The notes: generated by a model not told the origin, from the sequence alone. A DNA stretch of 64,000 bases from Lactobacillus gallinarum DSM 10532 = JCM 2011 (GCF_001434975.1 NZ_AZEL01000041.1:1-64000), one strand, 5' to 3'; shown: positions 16,293 to 25,926, counted from the stretch's first letter. Numbers and translations are program-made.

Positions 16293-16749
16293 TTTTATCA
16301 TCCTTATCTGCAAAGAAAATTAAGTAAATAAATATAATGAGCACACCAGTGGTAATAGCAGAATCAGCAATATTAAAGATGTTAAAATTAATGAAATCAA
16401 GTTGAAGCATATCAACTACATACTTTAAATGAAGTCGATCAATGAAATTACCGATAATACCACCTAATACTAAGGCTAATCCCACGTCAAACAATGCATT
16501 TTTATACTTTTTATTGAACAAAAAATATAAACAAACTGCAATGGCAATAACGCTGATAGCGTAAAATAGCCACATTTGACCAGTTAAAATATTCCAAGCT
16601 GCACCATCATTTTGTAAATAATTAAATGATAAAATTCCCGGAATAATCTGATGAACTTCACCAACGGTATAATTGCTTACAATATAATTTTTTAATCCTT
16701 GATCTGCTAAAACTACAAATAATGAAATAAATAAATATAAAAATTGCAT
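16285..16749 (-). CDS. lspA: Signal peptidase II (lipoprotein signal peptidase)
   Basis: A 154-residue aspartyl peptidase of the membrane that cuts the signal peptide from prolipoproteins after lipid attachment. Four hydrophobic helices are visible, with the signature LADQGLKNYIV near the N-terminus and both catalytic Asp regions, GNFIDRL and FNIADSAI, near residues 100 and 128. It follows fhs by six bases and overlaps rluD. The DUF5052-like lipoprotein at 4.7 kb would be one of its substrates. Confidence 0.93.
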   Translation of the reverse strand: MQFLYLFISLFVVLADQGLKNYIVSNYTVGEVHQIIPGILSFNYLQNDGAAWNILTGQMWLFYAISVIAIAVCLYFLFNKKYKNALFDVGLALVLGGIIGNFIDRLHLKYVVDMLQLDFINFNIFNIADSAITTGVLIIFIYLIFFADKDDKNA

Positions 16750-16755
16750 CTTTTA

Positions 16756-18432
16756 TTAAAATAACCCACTAATCTTGCCATTATTATCAACATCGATATC
16801 CAAAGCTGCAGGATGCTTAGGCAAGCCTGGCATATCCAATACATGTCCCGTAGTTACAACAATAAAACGAGCTCCATTTTTCAAACTGATTCCTTTCACA
16901 TGCAACTTGAAATCAGTTGGAGCACCTAATTGCTTCTTATCATCGCTAAACGAATATTGTGTCTTAGCAATAATTACTGGCAACTTTTCCTTGCCTAACT
17001 TGGTTAGCTCATTAATTTGTTTATCAGCCTTTTCTGTATATTCCACTCCGCTAGCATGATAAATTTTAGTAGCTACCTTTTCAATTTTGGTTTTGACATC
17101 GTCATCTTCATCATAAGTTGATACTACTTTAGCCTTACCAGAATCGGCTAAATCAATTACTGTTTGTGCAGCTTCAATTCCGCCTTTAGAGCCATCATCA
17201 TGGTAAGTAACTACCTCAGCTGGAATATCTTGTTCTTCAACTAACTTTTTAAGCAAATCAAGTTCTGCCTCAGTATCTGTTGCAAATTGATTAATTAACA
17301 CAACCACCGGCACATTATATGAACGCATATTATTCATATGACGCTCTAAATTCTTAAATCCAGCCTTCAAAGCAGCAAGATTTTCTTCATCCAGATTGTC
17401 GGTCTTTCCTAAAGCTTGATATTTAAGCGCACGAACAGTTGCAACAACAACCGCTGCATCTGGCTTTTTGTCCAAGTGGTTAGATACAAAATCCATAAAC
17501 TTTTGACCACCGAGATCACTACCAAAGCCTGCCTCAGTTAAAACATAATCGCTTAAATGTAGGGCAAGATTAGTAGCAATAACCGAGTTAGCCCCATGTG
17601 CAATATTTGCAAACGGGCCACCATGAACTAGTGCAGGAGTATGCTCAAGCGTTTGAACTAAATTTGGCTTTAATGCATTAGAAAGTAATGCAGCAATTGC
17701 ACCTTGAAAACCGAGTTGCTTAACATAAACTGGTTGATCATCTTTGGTATAACCAACAAGCATATCACCAATTCTAGCTTTCAAATCATCAATATCTGTT
17801 GCTAAACATAAAATAGCCATCAATTCATTGGCTACAGTGATTGCAAAACTTGATTTATGCTCAACGCCATTAAACTTAGAGCCTTGCCCAACTGTAATAT
17901 TTCTCAAAGCACGATCATTAACATCTAAACCGCGTTTCAAAAGAATTCGTTCTGGATCAATATTTAAACTATTATCCTGATAAATATAGTTATCTACTAA
18001 TGCAGCTAATGTATCAATCGCTGCAGTTAAAGCGTGCATATCACCAGTAAAGTGTAAATTAATGTCTTCCATCGGAATAATTTGTGCCATACCACCACCG
18101 GTTGCACCACCTTTAAGTCCAAAAACAGGACCCATTGATGGTTCACGCAGAGCAATCATTGTATTTTTATGCAATTGATTATTGATAGCATCACCTAAAC
18201 CAATAGTAATAGTAGATTTTCCTTCTCCAGCTGGTGTTGGCGAGATAGAAGTTACTAAAATTAACTTTCCTAATTTTTTGTTTTGGGAAATGCGATTAAT
18301 AGCTTGCCAATTGATCTTAGCCTTATCATAACCATATGGTTCTAGATCATCTTCTTTTAAATTAACCTTTGCGGCAATTTCATTAATTGGTAACTCTTTA
18401 GTTTCTTGTGCAATTTCAATATCTGATTTCAT
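16756..18432 (-). CDS. fhs: Formate-tetrahydrofolate ligase
   Basis: A 558-residue cytoplasmic enzyme that joins formate to tetrahydrofolate using ATP, giving 10-formyl-THF for purine and initiator-tRNA formylation. The ATP loop [14 protein letters not shown] (about residue 64), the [20 protein letters not shown] block and the long conserved central domain are intact, and the length is standard. Its ATG overlaps the stop of the upstream membrane-protein frame as ATGA, suggesting former coupling. It heads the run fhs-lspA-rluD-carA-carB. Confidence 0.95.
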   Translation of the reverse strand: MKSDIEIAQETKELPINEIAAKVNLKEDDLEPYGYDKAKINWQAINRISQNKKLGKLILVTSISPTPAGEGKSTITIGLGDAINNQLHKNTMIALREPSMGPVFGLKGGATGGGMAQIIPMEDINLHFTGDMHALTAAIDTLAALVDNYIYQDNSLNIDPERILLKRGLDVNDRALRNITVGQGSKFNGVEHKSSFAITVANELMAILCLATDIDDLKARIGDMLVGYTKDDQPVYVKQLGFQGAIAALLSNALKPNLVQTLEHTPALVHGGPFANIAHGANSVIATNLALHLSDYVLTEAGFGSDLGGQKFMDFVSNHLDKKPDAAVVVATVRALKYQALGKTDNLDEENLAALKAGFKNLERHMNNMRSYNVPVVVLINQFATDTEAELDLLKKLVEEQDIPAEVVTYHDDGSKGGIEAAQTVIDLADSGKAKVVSTYDEDDDVKTKIEKVATKIYHASGVEYTEKADKQINELTKLGKEKLPVIIAKTQYSFSDDKKQLGAPTDFKLHVKGISLKNGARFIVVTTGHVLDMPGLPKHPAALDIDVDNNGKISGLF

Positions 18433-18809
18433 CTATGCTTATTCTTCTTTCTTGAAAAAACTAAAACAGAATAGCTTTGAAATTCACTTTTTAATCGATA
18501 AATTTCAAATATACGCCATTTTGCAATTAAAACTGGTTTACTTACCTTAATTTGAGTTCTGTATGGTAATTTAAGTAAATATTTATTTTTACTATTTTCG
18601 AAAAATGAATACAACCATGTATACACTAACAAAACAATAAAAATGAATCCGACTACCATTCCAGGAATATTAATTGCTTTATTTCCTTCATAACCCAAAA
18701 TAAAAGCTGTCAACAGAATGATTAAAAGCCATGAGTAATAAATTGCTCCAATCGTTCCTAAAAATATAAAATGCCGTTTAGATTTTAGAATTTAGATCAC
18801 ACCCTACAT
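18429..18809 (-). pseudogene. EbsA-like membrane protein with broken 5' end
   Basis: An open frame upstream of fhs reads KRHFIFLGTIGAIYYSWLL, then hydrophobic helices (IILLTAFILGYEG, GMVVGFIFIVLLVYTWLYSF), then a basic soluble tail ending KKNKHR. This pattern reminds me of EbsA-type proteins of lactobacilli, given tentatively. The best ribosome binding site (AAAGGA) precedes an ATG at 18809 in this frame, but codon 2 is TAG and codon 6 is TAA. No other good start exists before the first membrane helix; a TTG at 18713 would cut it away. The gene therefore appears inactivated at its start. Confidence 0.5.
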
Positions 18810-18851
18810 ATCATTTATTCCTTTTCTTATTGTATCAAAAACCATCAAAAT

Positions 18852-18880
18852 AAGAGAGTACGAAATAAATCATACTCTCT
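18852..18880 (-). terminator. Terminator of the metallophosphatase gene
   Basis: Arms AGAGAGTA and TACTCTCT around a 12-base loop, followed on the minus strand by TTATTTT. Confidence 0.7.
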
Positions 18881-18887
18881 TTATTTA

Positions 18888-20120
18888 TCAATATTTTATT
18901 TTTACTTGTAAATTACTATGATCACTGGTGTCATACAGAGTCTCTAAATATAGCCTATATTCAGGATGATGTTTAATTAACACTTGATAGGCCTTTGAAG
19001 AATGAATTTTATTCAATTCACTCGCCTTAATATGATTATGCCCAGTGAAAAAGTGATAATTCATCCAGCCAAACAATTTACCCATTGCTCGAACTAAATC
19101 TATATCGTCATGATATTTATTCAATTCACTCTGCATCATATCCGCAGAGATACTGCCTAATTGTAGATCCTTTAAATACTTATGAAAATGTTCTAAGGTA
19201 TAATTTTCTTTTTCTTGGTCTGTCAGGTATCTTGTAATATCAAAATTACGTCTTACATATGTAATATGACGTGAATGAACGCGCACAACCCCATATCCTT
19301 GATCATTAGAACAAAAACTTGAAGTTACTACTTCAGTTGTAGGAGTTGTTTCTTGGGGACCCATAATATTTTGAGCATGAATGTGACCACTGAAAGCTAG
19401 TTTAACATTATATTGACTGCAAAGCCGCCTTAATTCAACTGCATCATCAACCACATATCCTTTATTTACAGCAGGATTATGAGCATATAAATTATGATGC
19501 ATAAATAAAATCGGACGAAGTTGATTTTTCTCCGCATACTGCAGCTGTTTTTTAATCCATTTAAGTTGGGATTTGCCGATCATTCCTCGCGTATGCGGAG
19601 CAGCCGTCGTTTCTTCTTTACCATATAAGTTGGAATCTGCCAATATCAAAAAATATTGTGGATTTAATTGCACACTATATGCCAAAGAACTATCATCCGT
19701 ATCAACTGCTTGACGATAGGATTTAGCAAAAATTGAACGCCAAAAAATTGGGCTAATTTCACCTGCATAAAATTGCTTTTTACCACGAAATTCTCTAGCC
19801 CAACCATCAAAAATATCGTGATTTCCTGGTATAACTAATACTTTCGTATGTTTTAATGGTCGAAAGATTTCGGCAAATTTTTCAGCTGATACTCTTTCAC
19901 CATTAAAAGTAATATCGCCTGTGACAATAATTGCTGCAGGCTTTTTTCTTTGTGCCATTCGCATAAAAGCTGTTAGAGCAGTCTCTTGATAATATAAGTC
20001 CTTACCTTGACTAGTTTTTTGCATTTGTGAAAAAGCTTGTCCTTCATCATGCAAACTGTTTGCAATCAAATGCGTATCAGAAATTACCCAAAATTCAGTA
20101 TTAAGATCCTTCGTAATCAT
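18888..20120 (-). CDS. Calcineurin-like metallophosphoesterase
   Basis: A 410-residue metallophosphoesterase. The five metal-binding motifs appear in order: SDTHL (about 14-18), GDITFNGE (about 82), GNHDIFDG (about 110), HHNLYAH (about 210) and SGHIHAQN (about 248). No signal peptide is seen, so it is probably cytoplasmic. The last 130 residues form a helical extension without recognised motifs. It starts three bases after the upstream methyltransferase stop, so the two are cotranscribed. The substrate cannot be told from sequence. Confidence 0.85.
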   Translation of the reverse strand: MITKDLNTEFWVISDTHLIANSLHDEGQAFSQMQKTSQGKDLYYQETALTAFMRMAQRKKPAAIIVTGDITFNGERVSAEKFAEIFRPLKHTKVLVIPGNHDIFDGWAREFRGKKQFYAGEISPIFWRSIFAKSYRQAVDTDDSSLAYSVQLNPQYFLILADSNLYGKEETTAAPHTRGMIGKSQLKWIKKQLQYAEKNQLRPILFMHHNLYAHNPAVNKGYVVDDAVELRRLCSQYNVKLAFSGHIHAQNIMGPQETTPTTEVVTSSFCSNDQGYGVVRVHSRHITYVRRNFDITRYLTDQEKENYTLEHFHKYLKDLQLGSISADMMQSELNKYHDDIDLVRAMGKLFGWMNYHFFTGHNHIKASELNKIHSSKAYQVLIKHHPEYRLYLETLYDTSDHSNLQVKIKY

Positions 20121-20123
20121 TTT

Positions 20124-21248
20124 TTATCTTCTGTTTGCCCAATATTGATAGAAATCCACTCTTAAATTACCATTAAACAGCTTACGTTTCTTAGTAGCCC
20201 TTGCTCCAAAACATTTTTCAAAATTAGGATCAGCTGTTAAATAATATTGACTAAATGAGTCTAGTGGACGTAAAACTTCACCCATTTGCTTATATAATTC
20301 TTCAGCAGATTCTCGATCCTTAAGACGTTTACCATAAGGCGGGTTGGCAATAATAATTCCATTTTCTAAGTCAGTAGTAAAGTCTTTGACCGCTACTTGC
20401 TTAAAACGAATATCTTGTAAAACCCCTGCATTATGAGCGTTTAACTTAGCAACCTCAAGTACAGATTGATCAATATCACTAGCCCAAATAGGAGCGTCTA
20501 ATGTTTTGACCTCTGCCTTAGCTTTTTCTAATGCAGATTTATGTAAATCGTGATTAAACCAATCGAAATTATCAAAAGCAAATTTTCGCCATGTTCCTGG
20601 TGCAATGTTTTTAGCAATTAAAGCCGCTTCAATTGCTAAAGTACCAGAACCTGTCATTGGATCAATCAGGGGATGCGTTCCATTATACGGGGTCAATTTT
20701 AATAAACCTGCCGCAAAGTTTTCCTTTAATGGTGCGCCACCATGTTCTACTCTATATCCACGCTTAAAAAGACTTGCTCCAGTAGTATCCAAGGAAATAC
20801 GAGCAATATTTTTATAAATGTGAACATCCAATGGATATTCACTACCAGTTTCTGGCAAGAAGCCACGTCTATGATATTGATCAATCATCTTATTGACGAT
20901 AGCTTTCTTTACGATCGATTGTACATCTGGTTCAGAGTGAAGCTTCGACTTGACTGCACGACCTTGCACAGGAAACTTAGCATCTACTGGCAACAAATCT
21001 GCCCAGTTGTAATCATAAACTTCATTAAATAGAGTATCAAAATCGGTTGCTCTAAATTCTTTTAACAAGATTTTGATTCTATCCGCAGTTCTTAACCACA
21101 AGTTAGTCTTTACAATATCTTCTTGGGTTCCCTTAAAAAACACACGTCCATTTTCGACTTTGGTCTTGTAACCCATACTTTGTAATTCTTTGTTTACAAC
21201 GCTTTCAAAACCAGCGCCCATAGTTGCGTATAGTTGATATTCTTTCAT
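20124..21248 (-). CDS. ypsC: THUMP-domain rRNA (guanine) methyltransferase, YpsC/RlmL type
   Basis: A 374-residue class I methyltransferase for 23S rRNA guanine. The N-terminal ferredoxin-like and THUMP part (MKEYQLYATMGAGFESVVNKEL to about 160) binds RNA. The catalytic part carries LIDPMTGSGTLAIEAALIA (SAM binding) and the base-flipping motif IIANPPYGKRL near residue 300. The frame extends to 21308 through the RNase P RNA terminator, but GAAAGAGAAATA precedes the ATG at 21248. Its place next to rnpB, gpsB and ypsA matches the ypsA-gpsB-rnpB-ypsC order of Bacillus. Confidence 0.92.
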   Translation of the reverse strand: MKEYQLYATMGAGFESVVNKELQSMGYKTKVENGRVFFKGTQEDIVKTNLWLRTADRIKILLKEFRATDFDTLFNEVYDYNWADLLPVDAKFPVQGRAVKSKLHSEPDVQSIVKKAIVNKMIDQYHRRGFLPETGSEYPLDVHIYKNIARISLDTTGASLFKRGYRVEHGGAPLKENFAAGLLKLTPYNGTHPLIDPMTGSGTLAIEAALIAKNIAPGTWRKFAFDNFDWFNHDLHKSALEKAKAEVKTLDAPIWASDIDQSVLEVAKLNAHNAGVLQDIRFKQVAVKDFTTDLENGIIIANPPYGKRLKDRESAEELYKQMGEVLRPLDSFSQYYLTADPNFEKCFGARATKKRKLFNGNLRVDFYQYWANRR

Positions 21249-21270
21249 TATTTCTCTTTCGTTAATTAAA

Positions 21271-21304
21271 AATAAAAAAAGAGCTGGACTCAAGCCCAAC
21301 TCTG
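21271..21304 (-). terminator. Terminator of RNase P RNA
   Basis: On the minus strand AGAGTTGGGCTTGAGTCCAGCTCT forms a hairpin followed by seven T, at the 3' end of rnpB. Confidence 0.85.
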
Positions 21305-21694
21305 CCAATGTGAATCTCTATAAGCCACGTTTTGTTCCAGTAATTCTGGCAAAAATTACCTTCAGTAGTCATCTATCTTTATTGTCAAAGACAATAACCT
21401 GGTCTTTAGTTCATTTTCTTAGACCAAGACTCCCCCACCAAATTTGGGTTTCACGCTCGCAGGGTTTACCTCGTTCCACCAAAATCATTTCTAATTTTGC
21501 TTCGTCACTGTGGCACTTTTCAGGATAGTCATGCATGTCTTAAAGATTTAGCATTTTTTCCGCCGTAAGAGTTAAAAACTCTTCTCCAGCTTATTGAGCT
21601 GAATACGATCACTACAAGCATCGCAGCCTGTGCGTGCGTGGACTTTCCTCAGCTAGCATATAGCTAGCCGCGCCTACTCAAGATCCACACCGTT
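21305..21694 (-). ncRNA. rnpB: RNase P RNA (type B)
   Basis: The catalytic RNA of RNase P, which matures the 5' ends of tRNAs. On the minus strand the universally conserved GAGGAAAGTCCACGC block (P4 strand) appears about 45 bases from the start. The matching 3' core, ending in the AAAACGTGGCTTATAGA region, appears near the other end, and a GAACGAGGTAAACCC-type core lies between. The length of about 390 bases fits the type B fold of low-GC Firmicutes. It lies between gpsB and ypsC, its usual place. End points are set by the promoter and terminator and are good to a few bases. Confidence 0.95.
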
Positions 21695-21698
21695 AACC

Positions 21699-21704
21699 AT
21701 TATA
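21699..21704 (-). promoter_or_regulatory. -10 box of rnpB
   Basis: TATAAT on the minus strand, about seven bases before the predicted RNA 5' end. Confidence 0.75.
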
Positions 21705-21711
21705 GCAAAAA

Positions 21712-22128
21712 TTAATGCTTTATACCATAAACATGTTGTTCAAGATTATAAACTTTTCTTTCTAAAGTTGAAATTCGTTGAATAATGGCCATGTTAGTTG
21801 AAATTTCGCCCTGATTATTATCATTATCATCCGCAAAATTAGGAACTGAGGCAGTTCTTCTATGAGTCGGGGTGTAAGTTTTTACTTTATCTTCCTTCTC
21901 TGTTTCAACTGTCTTCTTTTCCTTTTGTCTTTCGTCCATTATTTGACGTTGAAGTGTGCCAATTTGTCCATATAAATCTTCAATAATTTGTTGAAAATTC
22001 TCATAATCTGAAATAACTTCATCCAAATAAGCATCTACTTCGTCTGGATCATAACCTTTTACTTTACTTCTAAATTGCTTTTTTAGTATGTCTTGTGCAG
22101 ATAGTTTAATATCATTTAAATTTGCCAT
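21712..22128 (-). CDS. gpsB: Cell division regulator GpsB
   Basis: A 138-residue DivIVA-like protein that couples peptidoglycan synthases to the division site. The N-terminal membrane- and partner-binding region is typical (IKLSAQDILKKQFRSKVKGYDPDEVDAYLDEV), followed by a coiled coil (about 40-75). A charged linker and a C-terminal trimer-forming helix (MAIIQRISTLERKVYNLEQHVYG) complete it. It binds class A PBPs in other species; ponA lies about 2 kb away. Confidence 0.95.
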   Translation of the reverse strand: MANLNDIKLSAQDILKKQFRSKVKGYDPDEVDAYLDEVISDYENFQQIIEDLYGQIGTLQRQIMDERQKEKKTVETEKEDKVKTYTPTHRRTASVPNFADDNDNNQGEISTNMAIIQRISTLERKVYNLEQHVYGIKH

Positions 22129-22218
22129 TCTACTGACAACTCCTTTACATTCATTTTTATTTTAGCAAAAAGATAGCCTAGGTAAAACCAAGATTTCCAT
22201 TTTTATAAAACTTTAAAA

Positions 22219-22788
22219 TTATTCGGAGAAATAATTCTGTCGATGAGTCTCTTGATATTCTTCCGCTGCATCTTGTAAATTATAAAAATCAATTAAATCT
22301 AATGGATATTCTTTAGTTTCTTGATACTTTTGAATTAAATTATAATCATATTTTGGTTTGCCGGGATGCTCTGGGTCATAAATCATCAAAGCTCTATCAG
22401 TATGTCGAACCATAAAATTTTGATAATTACGTAATTGCACCGAATTTTGATAAGGTAGATTAGAAGTTGAAGCAAAAAAGTCGACGCGTTCTTTTAAGTT
22501 TAAAAACTTAGACTGATTATTTTCATTCCAGCGATCAGCAAACTTCTCATACGGGATCATAATAGAAGTTCGCACAGGAAACTTTTGACCCAATTCTAGT
22601 CCTACTTCTGCCGCCCATTGCTCGATTCCTAAATTTGCTCCCGTAATAATCCAGTCCAACTGGTCCTCTTCAAGCAAACTCTTAAAATAATTTCTTAAAG
22701 CGTACTTAATAACAGTAATTTTAGGGTCTTTATCACCAAAAACATTTAATTCATAACTACGATAACCAGTTACCCATAAACGCTGCAT
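22219..22788 (-). CDS. ypsA: YpsA-type SLOG family protein
   Basis: A 189-residue protein of the YpsA (DUF1273, SLOG/DprA-like) family. The N-terminal RLWVTGYRSYELNVFG and the nucleotide-binding region DWIITGANLGIEQWAAEVGLEL are visible, as are the PYEKFADRWNENN and ALMIYDPEHPGKPKYDYN blocks. It is predicted to bind a nucleotide-derived ligand and has been linked to division control in Bacillus. It is transcribed towards gpsB and divergent from recU. Confidence 0.88.
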   Translation of the reverse strand: MQRLWVTGYRSYELNVFGDKDPKITVIKYALRNYFKSLLEEDQLDWIITGANLGIEQWAAEVGLELGQKFPVRTSIMIPYEKFADRWNENNQSKFLNLKERVDFFASTSNLPYQNSVQLRNYQNFMVRHTDRALMIYDPEHPGKPKYDYNLIQKYQETKEYPLDLIDFYNLQDAAEEYQETHRQNYFSE

Positions 22789-22851
22789 TAAAAGCCCCCT
22801 ATATTCAAAAATCTAGTCTTTATTGCTATAATGCTAACAGGAGTGAAGTCA

Positions 22852-23478
22852 ATGGTCAAATATCCAAGCGGCAGTTTAGCTGCATTTAGAAAACCTATTA
22901 AAAAGAAAGAAAATAGTACTCGTCGTCCATATACTCACCGGAAAGGCGTTAACTTTTCTGATCGTGGAATGACACTTGAACAACAAATTAATGAATCTAA
23001 TAAATACTATTTGACTGAGGGTATCGCCGTAGTTCATAAGAAGCCTACCCCCATTCAAATTGTTAAGGTTGATTATCCTAAACGCTCTAAAGCTGTTATT
23101 CGTAAAGCTTATTTTAGACAAGCTTCAACTACTGACTATAACGGCGTTTATAAAGGATATTATCTTGATTTCGAAGCTAAAGAAACCAGAAATAAAACCA
23201 ACTTTCCTTTAAAGAACTTTCATGAGCACCAGATTTTTCATTTGAGCGCATGTTTGAAGCAAAAAGGAATTTGCTTTACAATTATTAGATTCGCTAGTTT
23301 GGAACGATATTTTGTCACTCCAGCTAGCTTTGTAATTAATGCTTGGAGAGAAAAGGATAAAAGTTCTATGACTTTAAAAGAAATCGTGGACAATTCCTAT
23401 GAAATCAAAAGCGGTTTTCGTCCTACACTACCTTATTTAAAAGCAGTTGATAAATTTATTGCAGATAGGGAAAGATAA
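22852..23478 (+). CDS. recU: Holliday junction resolvase RecU
   Basis: A 208-residue resolvase that cuts four-way junctions during recombination. Typical features are GMTLEQQINESNKYYL, the active-site segment around YYLDFEAKETRNKTNFPLKN (acidic residues and Lys for metal catalysis, about residues 100-115), and the HEHQIFHLSACLKQKGICF block. The start at 22852 (MVKYPSG) follows AGGAGTGAAGTCA; an upstream in-frame start at 22831 overlaps that site. It lies two bases before ponA, the classic recU-ponA operon of Firmicutes. Confidence 0.94.
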   Translation: MVKYPSGSLAAFRKPIKKKENSTRRPYTHRKGVNFSDRGMTLEQQINESNKYYLTEGIAVVHKKPTPIQIVKVDYPKRSKAVIRKAYFRQASTTDYNGVYKGYYLDFEAKETRNKTNFPLKNFHEHQIFHLSACLKQKGICFTIIRFASLERYFVTPASFVINAWREKDKSSMTLKEIVDNSYEIKSGFRPTLPYLKAVDKFIADRER

Positions 23479-23480
23479 TC

Positions 23481-25754
23481 ATGACAGAAAATAATATGAA
23501 ACGCGAATCACGTAGAAATTATCATAAACGAAGGTCGATTAAGAATAGTTTAGGTATCAAAATCATTAAATGGTTTTTTCTAATAGTTTTGCTATTGATT
23601 GTTTCAGGTATTGGGCTATTTGCTTTTTATGCAAAAGATGCACCTAATATCAGTCAAGATCAATTGCAAAGTGGCGGTACGTCTAGTTTATATAATAATG
23701 ATGGTAAGTTTTTGTTGTCACTTGGTTCTGAAAAACGAATTTACGTAAAAAATAAAGATATACCACAATTATTAAAAGATGCCGTAGTTTCCGTTGAAGA
23801 CAAGCGTTTTTATAAAGATAAGCTTGGCGTAGATCCAATTAGAATCGTCGGTTCTATGCTTACTAATGCCAAAAGCAATAGTATTGCTGCTGGTGGATCT
23901 ACTATTACTCAACAACTAGTTAAGTTAACAGTATTTTCTACTGCAGCATCACAACGTACCTTAAAGAGAAAGGCTCAAGAAGCTTGGCTAGCAGTTAAAG
24001 TACAACATGAATTCAGTAAAGACCAAATTTTAGAATTCTATATTAACAAAGTCTTCATGAATTATGGAAATTATGGTATGGGAACTGCTGCTAACTATTA
24101 CTATGGCAAGCCACTGAAAAAGCTTGATTTAGCTCAAACTGCTTTAATCGCAGGGATGCCTAATGCTCCCGTTGCCTATGATCCTTACCTTTATCCTCAA
24201 AAGGCCCAATATCGTCGTAACATTGTTCTAAAAACTATGCTACAAAACGAAAAGATCACTAAAGATGAGTATAACCAGGCAATTAATGAACCAATTACTA
24301 AGGGGCTAAAAAAGCGTCGAGCAGATAACGAATCGAAGATTCGAAAGATCGATGATCCATACATCAAAGAAGTTATTTCTGAAGTTAAGAGCAAAGGTTT
24401 TGATCCTTATAATGATAATTTGAAAATCACTATTAATATTGATCAAAATGCTCAAAACAAACTCTATGAATTGGCAAATAATGGCTCTGTCCCATTCACA
24501 AACAATAAAATGCAAATTGGTGCTACAGTGATCGATCCTAATAATGGTCATGTTGTAGCAATTTTAGGTGGTCGACACTTGCCTTCAGTTCAATTAGGCT
24601 TAGACCGTGCTGTTCAAACTGGACGGTCGACAGGTTCATCAATTAAGCCAGTATTAGATTACGCTCCTGCAATTCAATATTTGAATTGGTCAACTGCAAA
24701 GATGCTTGACGATAGCAAATATGTTTACCCAGGTACTAATATCCAACTTTATGATTGGGATAATAAATATGATGGCATGATGACTATGCGTAAAGCTTTG
24801 GAACAATCACGTAATGTTCCCGCTGTTAAGACATTAGCTGATGTTGGTGTTAAACGTGCTTCTGCTTTTGCTCGTCGATTGGGCGTTAATGTCCCAGCCA
24901 ATTCCGGATTATCAGTTGCTATTGGTGCTAATGCCTCTAGTTTGCAAATGACAGGTGCTTACAGTGCATTCGCAACAATGGGTATTTACCATAAGCCTCA
25001 ATTTGTCTCTAAAATTGAAACACCTGATGGTTTAACTAGAAATTATGACTCTAACGGTGTTCGTGTTATGAAGAAGTCAACAGCATACATGATTACTGAT
25101 ATGCTGAAAGGCGTCATCAAACATGGTTTAGGTACTAATGCAAAGATTCCAGATCTTTATCAAGCTGGTAAAACTGGTACTGTTAAATATTCTGATGAAG
25201 ATTTAGCAAAATACCCTGGTTATAATTCAACTCCTAAGGACTCCTGGTTTGTTGGTTACACTAGATCTTATACAATTGGTATATGGACAGGTTATGATAA
25301 TTTAAAGGATGGTACTATTTCAGGTATTGGACAACAATCAGCTCAACTAATGTATAAGAGCATGATGTCTTACTTAATGAGAAATAAGCCAAACTTGAAT
25401 TGGGAACAGCCTAAATCTGTCATTCGTGCAAAAACTGGCGGCACTTGGCAATTATATGTTAGAGGTCATGCCCCTGCTGGTGTCAGTGATAGCGCGGCCA
25501 GTTACGATGAAGATGATGAAGAAACTGATACAAATAATGAGACCAACAATTCTGTTAATACAAACAATACTCAGTCTTCTTCTAGTGAAGCTGGTACTGC
25601 TCATCAATCAAGCAGAGTTGAAAGATCTCAATCTAGTCAAAGTAGTCGTGAACAATCATCATCTTCCGCTTCACATACTCAAAGTAGTAGGCCGACAAGA
25701 AATGAAGATAACGAAGATCATGAACAAAATCATGATGACTCTGATAAAGATTAA
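23481..25754 (+). CDS. ponA: Class A penicillin-binding protein 1A
   Basis: A 757-residue bifunctional peptidoglycan synthase. It has a short basic cytoplasmic N-terminus, one transmembrane anchor (about 29-50), and a glycosyltransferase domain with the catalytic Glu in SVEDKRFY (E106) and the GGSTITQQLVK motif. The transpeptidase domain has SxxK as S386-S-I-K389, an SRN motif (EQSRNVP) and KTGT. After about residue 680 comes an extracellular tail of Asp, Asn, Ser and Gln repeats without known domains. It is cotranscribed with recU, and GpsB is encoded nearby. Confidence 0.95.
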   Translation: MTENNMKRESRRNYHKRRSIKNSLGIKIIKWFFLIVLLLIVSGIGLFAFYAKDAPNISQDQLQSGGTSSLYNNDGKFLLSLGSEKRIYVKNKDIPQLLKDAVVSVEDKRFYKDKLGVDPIRIVGSMLTNAKSNSIAAGGSTITQQLVKLTVFSTAASQRTLKRKAQEAWLAVKVQHEFSKDQILEFYINKVFMNYGNYGMGTAANYYYGKPLKKLDLAQTALIAGMPNAPVAYDPYLYPQKAQYRRNIVLKTMLQNEKITKDEYNQAINEPITKGLKKRRADNESKIRKIDDPYIKEVISEVKSKGFDPYNDNLKITINIDQNAQNKLYELANNGSVPFTNNKMQIGATVIDPNNGHVVAILGGRHLPSVQLGLDRAVQTGRSTGSSIKPVLDYAPAIQYLNWSTAKMLDDSKYVYPGTNIQLYDWDNKYDGMMTMRKALEQSRNVPAVKTLADVGVKRASAFARRLGVNVPANSGLSVAIGANASSLQMTGAYSAFATMGIYHKPQFVSKIETPDGLTRNYDSNGVRVMKKSTAYMITDMLKGVIKHGLGTNAKIPDLYQAGKTGTVKYSDEDLAKYPGYNSTPKDSWFVGYTRSYTIGIWTGYDNLKDGTISGIGQQSAQLMYKSMMSYLMRNKPNLNWEQPKSVIRAKTGGTWQLYVRGHAPAGVSDSAASYDEDDEETDTNNETNNSVNTNNTQSSSSEAGTAHQSSRVERSQSSQSSREQSSSSASHTQSSRPTRNEDNEDHEQNHDDSDKD

Positions 25755-25760
25755 TTGTTT

Positions 25761-25791
25761 AAGAGTAGACTGGCGTGTCTACTCTTTTTAT
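25761..25791 (+). terminator. First terminator after ponA
   Basis: Arms AAGAGTAGAC and GTCTACTCTT with a T tail. Confidence 0.85.
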
Positions 25792-25793
25792 TT

Positions 25794-25828
25794 GTCTGCC
25801 GAAACGTAGTGAAGGCAGACTTTTTTTA
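25794..25828 (+). terminator. Second terminator after ponA
   Basis: Perfect arms GTCTGCC and GGCAGAC around a 13-base loop, then seven T. Confidence 0.8.
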
Positions 25829-25872
25829 TGCATTTCAAATTTAGTAACAACTCACTATAATTATATCATTAA

Positions 25873-25926
25873 CAAAAAAAGGTTTATTTCTCTAAGCATT
25901 TTTGCAAATAGAAATAAACCTTTTTC
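25873..25926. terminator. Bidirectional terminator between ponA and nth
   Basis: Arms AAAGGTTTATTTCT and AGAAATAAACCTTT with A and T runs on both flanks; it should stop the leftward nth transcript and any rightward read-through. Confidence 0.85.

Noticed and set aside
21310-21528. 72-residue plus-strand frame
   Set aside because: It lies entirely within the RNase P RNA gene on the other strand.
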